The position numbers and the translations under genes are program-made. Shown here one piece after another: positions 57,200 through 64,000 of a DNA stretch of 64,000 nt (its first letter is position 1; each line of letters opens with the position of its first letter). Source of the DNA: Rhizobium sp. NFR03 (GTDB lineage: Bacteria > Pseudomonadota > Alphaproteobacteria > Rhizobiales > Rhizobiaceae); the NCBI RefSeq assembly GCF_900111275.1, contig NZ_FOGR01000011.1, positions 84,267 to 148,266 on the forward strand. Reading direction: 5' to 3'. The notes beneath the pieces were generated by a model. The model saw only the letters and a list, made by a program, of their open reading frames with translations, was not told the origin of the DNA and made no database searches.

Positions 57200-58261
57200 C
57201 TATCGAGGCTTCCGGATGGTGCCGTAGATGATGTTGCGGTTGGCACCGAAGAAGACGCTCTTTTCGGCTTTCTGCCCCTCCAGGCTCGCCTCGATGATCG
57301 ACCACATTTCCGACTGCGATCGCAGGAGAAGCGTCCAGTTCATCATTGTCTCCATGTAGCCGTCGTCGGGAACCTCCGTCGAGAAGTTGGCGAACAGGAA
57401 CGTTCCGCCCGGCTTCAGCATGGAAAGGCATGTCTGCGTCAGTTTCACCGCGACCTTGTCGGCGAGATAATCGTAGAGGCCTGCCGCATAGATCAGGTCG
57501 AATTGTCCGAGGCCGTAGGCACCTTTGAGAAGTCCACGAACCGAGCCGTCCATCGCTTCGACGGGCGTTCCGTTGAAGTCGCGCATGGTGCGGCCGACGC
57601 TCAGAGGGTCCTGATCGAGCGCCACCCACCGCTTGATCCGGCCCTCTCGCACAGCAACGGATTCTTCCGCCTCGCGCAGATGCCCCGCTGCCACTGCGAG
57701 AACCTCCGTCTCCGCCCCTATCCGGGCTGCTGTCTCATCGACGGTTCGCGTCAAGATATCGCGACGTTCCCGCACGGCCACGGCGGAAGGGGCGTTGCGC
57801 GTGTACTCGTAGAGTGTGCGCCCGAGCGGCGAAGCGCGCTCCACGTCGGCTGCGATATCCCGATGGCCGTAGATAAAGTCGATCAGGCTTGCATCCCCTG
57901 AATAGCCGCGCGGCTTTTCGAAGGACCAGCGGGTAAAGGGGTCGTTGTGAAAATATGCCGCCACCGGATGATCCTGAACCATGGGGATCAGGTCCGGCCA
58001 TACCGACCGGTATTTCTCGCGGCTCTCGTGAAGGGATCGGATCAGGCGATCGATGATCTGATCGGGATTGCGGTCCGCCTGAATCTGCTGGGAGGCGACT
58101 TGCAGTATCAGCGTAATCTCGTCTCTTGCGATCCGGAGTTGCCGTTCATCGGCAGGCGCTCCGGCGGGGAAAACCTCCCTGTTGACTGCGGTCGGGGTGA
58201 TCAGGCTTTGCCCGTCAAAAACGGCGAGTGGGTTCTTCACGCTACGTCCTTTGGTTACCAT
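57200..58261 (-). CDS. class I SAM-dependent methyltransferase
   Basis: A 353-residue protein with a helical N-terminal part (SLHESREKYRSVWPDLIPM then DPFTRWSFEKPRGYSGDASL) and a C-terminal Rossmann-type domain. Motif I appears as EVLAVAAGHLREAE near residue 180, a second block as VALDQDPLSVGRTM and the motif IV region as FDLIYAAGLYDYL. The layout resembles the group that makes quorum or hydroxy-fatty-acid methyl esters in other bacteria, on pattern only. It is divergent from the GGDEF-EAL gene. Confidence 0.8.
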   Translation of the reverse strand: MVTKGRSVKNPLAVFDGQSLITPTAVNREVFPAGAPADERQLRIARDEITLILQVASQQIQADRNPDQIIDRLIRSLHESREKYRSVWPDLIPMVQDHPVAAYFHNDPFTRWSFEKPRGYSGDASLIDFIYGHRDIAADVERASPLGRTLYEYTRNAPSAVAVRERRDILTRTVDETAARIGAETEVLAVAAGHLREAEESVAVREGRIKRWVALDQDPLSVGRTMRDFNGTPVEAMDGSVRGLLKGAYGLGQFDLIYAAGLYDYLADKVAVKLTQTCLSMLKPGGTFLFANFSTEVPDDGYMETMMNWTLLLRSQSEMWSIIEASLEGQKAEKSVFFGANRNIIYGTIRKPR

Positions 58262-58440
58262 TGGGTTAACAAGACGCGTAAGAGATGACTCAAATTGTCT
58301 GGAAATGCATGGGCCTTTCAATTTGTTGGTTAATGGCACAGGTGCACCCTTACGGCACAGGGGTTCAGGGCTGTGGAAAGGAAGTGTTAAGCCGTTTTCG
58401 CTAATGTTTACCGCTGTCTTAGTAAGCGTGATAGAACATT

Positions 58441-58466
58441 GGAACGGTCTGTCCGGGTCGTCCATT
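58441..58466 (+). promoter_or_regulatory. EcfG/RpoE2-type promoter candidate for the GGDEF-EAL gene
   Basis: GGAAC at 58441-58445 and TT at 58465-58466 with 19 bases between, in the divergent intergenic region, ending 66 bases before the ATG. The -10 core is CATT, so the match is weaker than the other candidates. Confidence 0.5.
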
Positions 58467-58532
58467 CAAGGGTCGGGATCGCCGCGTATCGGTGAAAAGC
58501 TTCGGCACAGCAATGAAAGCGGTGGAGAGTGC

Positions 58533-60521
58533 ATGATGCACAAGTCGACCGACACCATCGAGTTCGGCGTATCGAGAGATCCGCTACAGCAACCGAAGGT
58601 AACTCTTCGCGAACTCTACAAGCGGCACGGCGAGAATGCGCACAAGCAATCGACTCGTCGCGGGCTGTGGGCAGCCGTGCTCGTCTATCTCGTCTTCTCG
58701 ATCAGCGACGTTCTCCTGATCGGCGACGTCGCGCCGTATGTCGTCGGCGCCCGGTTCTTGATTTCCATCATCATGTTGATTGCACTCGAGCTACAGATGC
58801 GGCGGGCGTCCACGGCCGATGCCGTCGATAGCACGGCGGCGATTGCGCTGATCTTCGCTTATGCCGGCTGGCTCGTGCCGAGCATGATGAGCGATCACAC
58901 GGTCGTCATGTCATACTACATGGTTTTCGGCGCCATCTTCATGATGAGCGTGAACCTGTTCTTCAATTTCCCATTCCGGATCTCCGTGGTCGCCTCAGGC
59001 ATCATCGTCCTGATCTTTCTGGCGGGCCTCGTCTGGTTTCCCAATGTCGGCTACAGCTACAAGTTCACGTTCGGCCTCTTCTGTCTCTCCTGTTTCATCT
59101 TCACGTCCTATGTGAACTGGAAGCTCAATCAGGAGCGCTACAACGTGTTTCTGAACGCGCTGGAGGCAAAAGCCCAACATCGTCAGGCTGCCGAGCGCGG
59201 AGAGGCCTTGCTGAGGCTGTCCCATACCGATCCACTGACGGGCCTTGCCAACCGCCGTGCGATCGACAACCGCCTGCGCGACGTCTGGCGCGACTGGCAG
59301 CAGGCAGGGCGCACCTTTGCCGTCATTCTGGTCGACGTCGATTTCTTCAAGCGGTACAACGACTATTACGGGCATCTCGAAGGCGACAAATGTCTCATGC
59401 TGGTCGCTCAGGCCCTGCGCGGTCTGGCCGAGGAGCATAAGGCCTCCGTCGGGCGGTTCGGCGGCGAGGAGTTCATCCTGCTCGCCCCTGTCTTGTCCGA
59501 GAAACAGACGGGCGAACTCTGCGAAGCCATTCGTCGGACGGTCGAGGATCTCGGTCTGCTACATGAGCAGCGACGCGATGGTACGTCGAAGGTAACCGTC
59601 AGTGTCGGTGCAGCCTTTACTGCGGACCGCACCCTGTCGAAAGTGGAGAAGGTGATCCATCAGGCCGACCGTGCGCTGTATAGCGCCAAGGCCTCCGGCC
59701 GCAATTGCGTCAAGCTGTTCCACGTCGATGATCCGAACAATCGTGACGACGGCGAGAATATCGCGGCCCTGCTGAAGATCGCCGTACCCCAAGGCCTCGT
59801 GTCCATGGTATACCAGCCGCTGCAGGAGGTGGCGACGGGCAAGACGCATGCCTATGAAGCTCTGATGCGACTGAAGATGTCGGATGGCACCTTCTTGTCA
59901 CCGGCGCTGTTCATTCCCGCAGCCGAGCGATCCGGTGCGATCGTCAATCTCGGCCAGTGGGCTTTGCGTCGCGTCTGTGAGGAACTCCTCCTTACGAATC
60001 TGGCGCCTGTCGCCAGTGTCAACGTCTCGCCATTGCAGTTGAAGACGCCCGGTTTTGTCGCCTTCGTGGCAAGGACTCTGGACGAGTTCTGCATCTCCGG
60101 CGATCGTCTCGCCTTCGAAATTACCGAAGGGCAGGACATGGAGATCCATTCGAGCCTTTTGCGCTGCATCAGCGACCTTCGGGCTCTCGGCATCAAGATC
60201 TGGCTCGATGATTTCGGCACGGGTTTCGCCGGTCTATCCTGGCTGCGCCTGATCGATTTCGATTGCATCAAGATCGATAAATCCTTCCTGCACGATTGCG
60301 ATACCCCGCGCGGCTGTGCCATGCTTGACGATATTCTGCGTCTGGCACGCAATCGGGGAGCGACGATCCTCGTCGAAGGCGTCGAGACGGAAGAGCATTT
60401 CGCGCTCATGCACCGCCTGAAGATTGACCTGATGCAGGGCTACTATGTCGGCCGCCCCGCACCCGCCACGAGCCTTCGGCCCATTCGGCAGCTACCGAAA
60501 CTGGTCGTCGTTTCAAGGTAG
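58533..60521 (+). CDS. GGDEF-EAL cyclic-di-GMP enzyme with membrane sensor
   Basis: A 662-residue inner-membrane protein. The N-terminus has about five to six hydrophobic segments (residues 45-210) that form a sensor without a known fold name. A GGDEF domain (about 225-390) follows, with active-site GGEEF in RFGGEEFILL near 310, and an EAL domain (about 415-650) with EAL in YEALMRLK, NVSPLQL, DDFGTGFAG and KIDKSF; the metal-binding residues all look conserved. Both domains may be active, giving a bifunctional enzyme. ATG 58533 (a second ATG is at 58536) follows GGAG. Confidence 0.92.
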   Translation: MMHKSTDTIEFGVSRDPLQQPKVTLRELYKRHGENAHKQSTRRGLWAAVLVYLVFSISDVLLIGDVAPYVVGARFLISIIMLIALELQMRRASTADAVDSTAAIALIFAYAGWLVPSMMSDHTVVMSYYMVFGAIFMMSVNLFFNFPFRISVVASGIIVLIFLAGLVWFPNVGYSYKFTFGLFCLSCFIFTSYVNWKLNQERYNVFLNALEAKAQHRQAAERGEALLRLSHTDPLTGLANRRAIDNRLRDVWRDWQQAGRTFAVILVDVDFFKRYNDYYGHLEGDKCLMLVAQALRGLAEEHKASVGRFGGEEFILLAPVLSEKQTGELCEAIRRTVEDLGLLHEQRRDGTSKVTVSVGAAFTADRTLSKVEKVIHQADRALYSAKASGRNCVKLFHVDDPNNRDDGENIAALLKIAVPQGLVSMVYQPLQEVATGKTHAYEALMRLKMSDGTFLSPALFIPAAERSGAIVNLGQWALRRVCEELLLTNLAPVASVNVSPLQLKTPGFVAFVARTLDEFCISGDRLAFEITEGQDMEIHSSLLRCISDLRALGIKIWLDDFGTGFAGLSWLRLIDFDCIKIDKSFLHDCDTPRGCAMLDDILRLARNRGATILVEGVETEEHFALMHRLKIDLMQGYYVGRPAPATSLRPIRQLPKLVVVSR

Positions 60522-60550
60522 GTAGAGATCTGTCATCCGTCCGTGATGTG

Positions 60551-60568
60551 CCGGACAGCCTTGTCCGG
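60551..60568. terminator. hairpin after the GGDEF-EAL gene
   Basis: CCGGACA (60551-60557) and TGTCCGG (60562-60568) pair over 7 bases around a 4-base loop. It is followed by AAAGG rather than a T-tract, so termination would be weak. Confidence 0.4.
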
Positions 60569-60763
60569 AAAGGACGATGTCGGGCGGCCACGTCGGGACA
60601 AGCCCTGTAAATTCGATCCTGAAGCCGCTCCGGTTCAAGGAATCTGCAGTCGCCGCATGACGTCTGGACCAGGCATATCATTACGACTTGCCAATGTTCC
60701 ACCCTCGCTAATATAAGATCGCACGGGGCGCTCCGACGCCGTACGAACGGGCGAGGGGACTTG

Positions 60764-62356
60764 ATGGCCGAAGATGCAGATCGAGGCCGGGCCTCCAGGA
60801 AAGTCGGCTTCTTCGTGGTCGTCGCCTTGGTCGGCATGCTCGCCGGGCTGCCGTTTGCCGTGTGGATGGACGTCAGCAGCCTGTCGCAGGCTGCGCTGAA
60901 GCGCCAGGCGCAGGACATGAGCTCGCTGATCACCAGCATTCGCTCCTATTACGCCACCAATGTCGTCGGTCGCATTCTCGCAGCACATGCGGCGGGCGAC
61001 GATGCCGCCACAGCGGTGACGGACCAATATGCCACCATTCCCGGCGCGGTTCCGATTCCTGCGACGCTATCGCTGGAACTCGGCGACGTGATCAAACAGC
61101 AGCAGGCAAACATTACCTATCGTTTCGTCTCGGACCTGCCGTTCAAAACGCGAGCGCCGCATGATCTGGACGTCTTCGAGACGGCATCGCTTGCAGCCTT
61201 GCGCAGCAACGCCGCACAGACTCTCACTGACGTTTCCCGCGTCGGCTTCACCAACACCTTTCGCCTCGTGACGCCTGTCATCATGGGGCAGGCCTGCGTT
61301 GCCTGTCACAACCAGCATCCCGCCAGTCCGAAGACCGACTGGAAAGTAGGGGACGTACGCGGCATCCAGGAGGTTATCATTCAGCAGCCGCTGGCCGGTA
61401 ATGTCTTCGCCTTCAAATACCTACTGGTCTATTTTCTCTGTTTCGCCGGGCTCGGCGCGGCCCTCATCACGCTTCAGCAGCGCCAGACAGCTTTGATCCA
61501 GGGCTTCAACCGCGATCTCGAATCTGCCAACGAGTTTCTCGCCAGCATATCCATGAAGATCTCCCGCTACCTCTCGCCACAGGTCTACAAGGGCATCTTC
61601 AGCGGCCAGAAGGATGTCGTCGTCCAGACAGAACGTAAACGCCTGACCATTTTCTTTTCCGATATCAAGGACTTCACAGCGACCACCGAGCGACTACAGC
61701 CGGAGGCGCTGACGGAGATGCTGAACGAGTACCTGACCGAGATGTCGGCAATCGCGGCGATGCATGGCGGAACGCTCGACAAGTTCATCGGCGACGCCGT
61801 GCTCGTCTTCTTCGGCGATCCTGAGACGCATGGCGCGGTAGAGGATGCAAAGGCATGCCTGCGAATGGCGGTGGACATGCAGACGCGCCTTGGCGAACTC
61901 AAGGCAAAATGGCGCGGCGGCGGCACCGAGGAGCCCTTCGTCGTCCGGATGGGTATCAATACGGGTTACTGCAACGTCGGCAATTTCGGCAGCAGTGACC
62001 GAATGGACTACACGATCATCGGCGCGGAAGCGAACCTTGCAGCACGCCTGCAAGCGATTGCCGAAGGCGGCAAGATCGTTATCAGCTACGAGACCTACGC
62101 GCTGGTGACAGACATCGTGGACGCCACGCCGCTGCCGCCGATCACCATGAAGGGAATCCAGCGCGAAATCGTACCCTATGCCGTCAACGGCCTCATATCA
62201 GGAGCCGAGCAAACGCGCGGCGTTGTTCGCGAAACGCTCGCAGGCCTCGATCTCCGTCTCGATCCGACCCAACTCGACCCAACCGAACGTGCCAAGGCAC
62301 GTGCCATACTGCGCCAGGCGATGGCCGCAATCGATGAGAAGGACGGGAAGGGCTGA
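60764..62356 (+). CDS. class III adenylate cyclase with haem-c sensor (DUF3365) domain
   Basis: A 530-residue protein with a membrane segment near residues 15-35, a periplasmic DUF3365-like sensor about 50-205 holding a CxxCH motif (CVACHNQHP near 176) that could carry covalent haem, a second membrane segment near 215-240, and a C-terminal cyclase domain about 285-490. The cyclase marks are the metal-binding aspartates in FSDIKDFT and KFIGDAVLVFFG, and the transition-state pair N and R in AEANLAARL. The lysine before FIGD points to ATP rather than GTP. ATG 60764 follows GAGGGG. A redox- or gas-sensing cyclase is the best reading. Confidence 0.9.
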   Translation: MAEDADRGRASRKVGFFVVVALVGMLAGLPFAVWMDVSSLSQAALKRQAQDMSSLITSIRSYYATNVVGRILAAHAAGDDAATAVTDQYATIPGAVPIPATLSLELGDVIKQQQANITYRFVSDLPFKTRAPHDLDVFETASLAALRSNAAQTLTDVSRVGFTNTFRLVTPVIMGQACVACHNQHPASPKTDWKVGDVRGIQEVIIQQPLAGNVFAFKYLLVYFLCFAGLGAALITLQQRQTALIQGFNRDLESANEFLASISMKISRYLSPQVYKGIFSGQKDVVVQTERKRLTIFFSDIKDFTATTERLQPEALTEMLNEYLTEMSAIAAMHGGTLDKFIGDAVLVFFGDPETHGAVEDAKACLRMAVDMQTRLGELKAKWRGGGTEEPFVVRMGINTGYCNVGNFGSSDRMDYTIIGAEANLAARLQAIAEGGKIVISYETYALVTDIVDATPLPPITMKGIQREIVPYAVNGLISGAEQTRGVVRETLAGLDLRLDPTQLDPTERAKARAILRQAMAAIDEKDGKG

Positions 62357-62510
62357 ACCAAGCTCTTGGTCAGGCCAAGCCGAGCATGGCTGGAACTTCG
62401 GTCCACGGGAGACGTATCACACTGTGTCGGCGTCAGCGGGATCTCCCTGTGGCGGCGGAGTTATCGCTACTAATTCCATCTGCTCGTCTCCGCCGTATCA
62501 AACGCGGGGA

Positions 62511-62545
62511 GTGCGACAGTCTAACTTTGCAGAAACAGGACACTG
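62511..62545 (+). repeat. left copy of a direct repeat flanking the IS30 element
   Basis: GTGCGAC at 62511-62517, then AGAAAC at 62531-62536 and GACACTG at 62539-62545. The same three blocks with nearly equal spacing recur at 63695-63730, on the other side of the IS30 element. The meaning is discussed in the findings. Confidence 0.5.
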
Positions 62546-62562
62546 TGAGTTCGAGGCGAACC

Positions 62563-63643
62563 GCGACTTGCGGGCTGGCAGAAGCTAACCGGTGCGCCTG
62601 ATTTGGGCGAGGAGTTTCTGGCGGAAGACTTCTGCCGGTGTTTTATAGCCGAGGCATTTGCGTGGCGTTGCGTTCAGGTGATGGCATATCTCGGTGAGAT
62701 CACGGTCGCTGAGCGACAGCGGGTTGACCTCTCTCGAAAGCCATTTCCTGGCCCGTCTGTTGGTGTTTTCGACAGTGCCTTTCTGCCAGGGCGATTGCGG
62801 ATCGCAGAACCATGTCTGTGTTCCGATGCTGGCCTGCAGGTAGGGCCAGTCAGTGAATTCGGTGCCTCGGTCGAAGGTGATCGAACGACGGGCTAGGTGG
62901 GGCAGGGGTTGCAGCACGCGGATCAGGCCGTCCATCACCGGTCTGGATTGCCGGTCATTGTTGCGCAGGAAGACTGCAAATCGGCTGACCCGTTCGACCA
63001 GCGAAGTCACATTGGCCTTTCCGTACGTCTTCCGGAACTGAATGAGGTCGCATTCCCAATGCCCGAACTGTTTGCGCCCAGCGACGACATCCGGCCGGTT
63101 GAGAATGTTGACGTCTGGGCTGAAACGCCTGCCGTGACGGCGCCTGGCATGCCGTGGCCGGCGTCTGGCACGATGCTCTGGCAGATGTCGCCACAGTTTG
63201 ATCGCATGTCCGTTGGCCGAGTATGCGAACTTGTAGATCGTCTCATGGCTGACAGAGATTGGATGCCGCTCCAGTCGCATCCGGCCAGCAATCTGCTGCG
63301 GCGACCAGCCATGCATGATGCGCTCGATTACAGACTGGCGCAGATGCGGGAACCGAGCAAGCTTCCGCAGCTTGGCACGCCGTTCTCGCGCCATGTCATT
63401 AGCCATCACGCAGTAATAGCCGTTGAGGTCCGGCATCTCACTATCCTCGAACGTATTGCGGCGCAGCTCACGGAAAATGGTCGAGCGATGTCGGTGAAGT
63501 TTCTCGGCGATGACGTCAACGCTCAGTCCAGCTGTATGCCAGCGCGCGATTTTGCAGCGTTCATCCAGATTGATCTGGGAGTAGGTGCGCTTCATGGGTC
63601 GTTCCTTGCAACTGATAAGCTACTGTTATCTATCGCAAGTCGC
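62563..63643 (-). mobile_element. IS30-family insertion sequence
   Basis: About 1.08 kb, bounded by the inverted pair GCGACTTGCG (62563-62572) and CGCAAGTCGC (63634-63643). Similarity of the ends continues past the perfect core with gaps (CAGAAGCT against CAGTAGCT read inward). One transposase gene fills the element. I could not recognise a convincing target-site duplication. Confidence 0.75.
62585..63595 (-). CDS. IS30-family transposase
   Basis: A 336-residue transposase. An N-terminal helix-turn-helix (YSQINLDERCKIARWHTAG then AEKLHRHRSTIFRELRRN) is followed by the DDE integrase core: D in HWECDLIQF near residue 180, D in ITFDRGTEFTDW near 240 and E in KGTVENTNRRARKW near 275. The frame is complete and the catalytic residues are in place, so the element may still be mobile. 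Confidence 0.93.
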   Translation of the reverse strand: MKRTYSQINLDERCKIARWHTAGLSVDVIAEKLHRHRSTIFRELRRNTFEDSEMPDLNGYYCVMANDMARERRAKLRKLARFPHLRQSVIERIMHGWSPQQIAGRMRLERHPISVSHETIYKFAYSANGHAIKLWRHLPEHRARRRPRHARRRHGRRFSPDVNILNRPDVVAGRKQFGHWECDLIQFRKTYGKANVTSLVERVSRFAVFLRNNDRQSRPVMDGLIRVLQPLPHLARRSITFDRGTEFTDWPYLQASIGTQTWFCDPQSPWQKGTVENTNRRARKWLSREVNPLSLSDRDLTEICHHLNATPRKCLGYKTPAEVFRQKLLAQIRRTG

Positions 63644-63694
63644 ACTTCATCCTTGAACCCACCACGCTATACACCGTGTCAAAGCTGATTAGGG

Positions 63695-63730
63695 GTGCGA
63701 CGTCGGTAGCCATTTAGAAACGCGACACTG
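63695..63730 (+). repeat. right copy of a direct repeat flanking the IS30 element
   Basis: GTGCGAC at 63695-63701, AGAAAC at 63716-63721 and GACACTG at 63724-63730. It matches the left copy at 62511-62545 in order and spacing (14 rather than 13 bases between the first two blocks). Confidence 0.5.
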
Positions 63731-63835
63731 GCTCTGGTGGTCAGCCCCCGATCCGACCGGCTGGTCCGGGTTGCAAGGGAGGAGCGGGGGCGGATTGTTG
63801 GCGCCTGTTCGGCTTCAGCTTTGAGGCTGGCCCAG

Positions 63836-64000
63836 TCATTCTGCCGCCTCCATCCGCGCTAAGGCCTTCTGCCTTTTGGCGATGACGTCCGGATCGTTCA
63901 TGAAATCCGTCCTTCGCCCCGGCTTGCGGCCACGCTTCTGGTAGCCGTTGGCTGTGCTGCCGTCTCGAATGCCAAACATATGATCCTTCTGTCCGGTGCG
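63836..64000 (-). CDS. C-terminal part of an unknown protein, cut by the window edge
   Basis: A frame open from the right edge runs 54 codons to a TGA at 63838-63836. The peptide is basic and ends ALARMEAAE; it contains GYQKRGRKPGRRTDFMNDPD. I know no family for it. A possible 32-residue frame starts at its stop (ATGA, 63839 to 63741). It lies just outside the direct repeat that flanks the IS30 element, so a mobile-element origin is possible. Confidence 0.45.
   Translation of the reverse strand, partial: RTGQKDHMFGIRDGSTANGYQKRGRKPGRRTDFMNDPDVIAKRQKALARMEAAE

Overview
The window is a gene-dense, high-GC stretch that reads as an accessory or secondary-replicon region of an alphaproteobacterium in the Rhizobiaceae (Agrobacterium/Rhizobium/Neorhizobium type). 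The grounds are the pcaDCHGB order with a divergent pcaQ, the separate pcaIJF set with pcaR, a RIME-like palindromic intergenic element, the DUF992, DUF3008 and Atu4866-type small proteins, a methyl-accepting protein without membrane segments, and several promoters of the EcfG/RpoE2 general-stress pattern (GGAAC-N18/19-TT). The species cannot be fixed from the sequence alone.

Layout. 1-4.4 kb: tail of an unknown gene and an iron/phosphonate-type ABC importer (ATPase, binding protein, fused double permease). 4.7-6.4 kb: a soluble chemoreceptor. 6.5-11.2 kb: pcaQ and the divergent pcaDCHGB operon. 11.3-18.4 kb: a Gfo/Idh/MocA dehydrogenase, an SDR with divergent LysR regulator, small envelope or stress proteins (DUF992, BON, CsbD), a PAS-LuxR regulator and a DedA protein. 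18.5-22.0 kb: pcaIJF with divergent pcaR. Together the two pca blocks encode every step from protocatechuate to acetyl-CoA and succinyl-CoA. 22.1-28.8 kb: a polyamine-type ABC importer with an aminobutyraldehyde-type dehydrogenase and a LysR regulator, a probable putrescine-to-GABA unit. 28.9-36.7 kb: catalase, a phosphoesterase, an MFS carrier, and a TetR-SDR-quinone oxidoreductase module. 35.7-40.3 kb: gnd, a Na+/H+ antiporter and a GH15 glucosidase as one operon. 40.5-41.2 kb: a Phd-VapC toxin-antitoxin pair. 41.3-50.0 kb: many small, mostly uncharacterised genes (HARP-like repeat protein, PRC-barrel, SDR, DUF3008-MgtC, RecX). 50.3-56.8 kb: a signalling operon of a hybrid kinase with three receivers, CheR, a receiver-less CheB and a REC-kinase-REC protein. 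57.2-62.4 kb: a methyltransferase divergent from a GGDEF-EAL protein, then an adenylate cyclase with a haem-c motif. 62.5-64.0 kb: an IS30-family element and a gene cut by the window edge.

Themes. The left half is catabolic, with each operon carrying its own regulator and, for pca, recognisable operators. The right half looks like a stress-adaptation island: six genes or operons with stress or signalling character (catalase, PRC-barrel, SDR, DUF3008-MgtC, a 73-residue protein, GGDEF-EAL) have an EcfG-type promoter candidate just upstream. No CRISPR array, rRNA or tRNA gene was seen.
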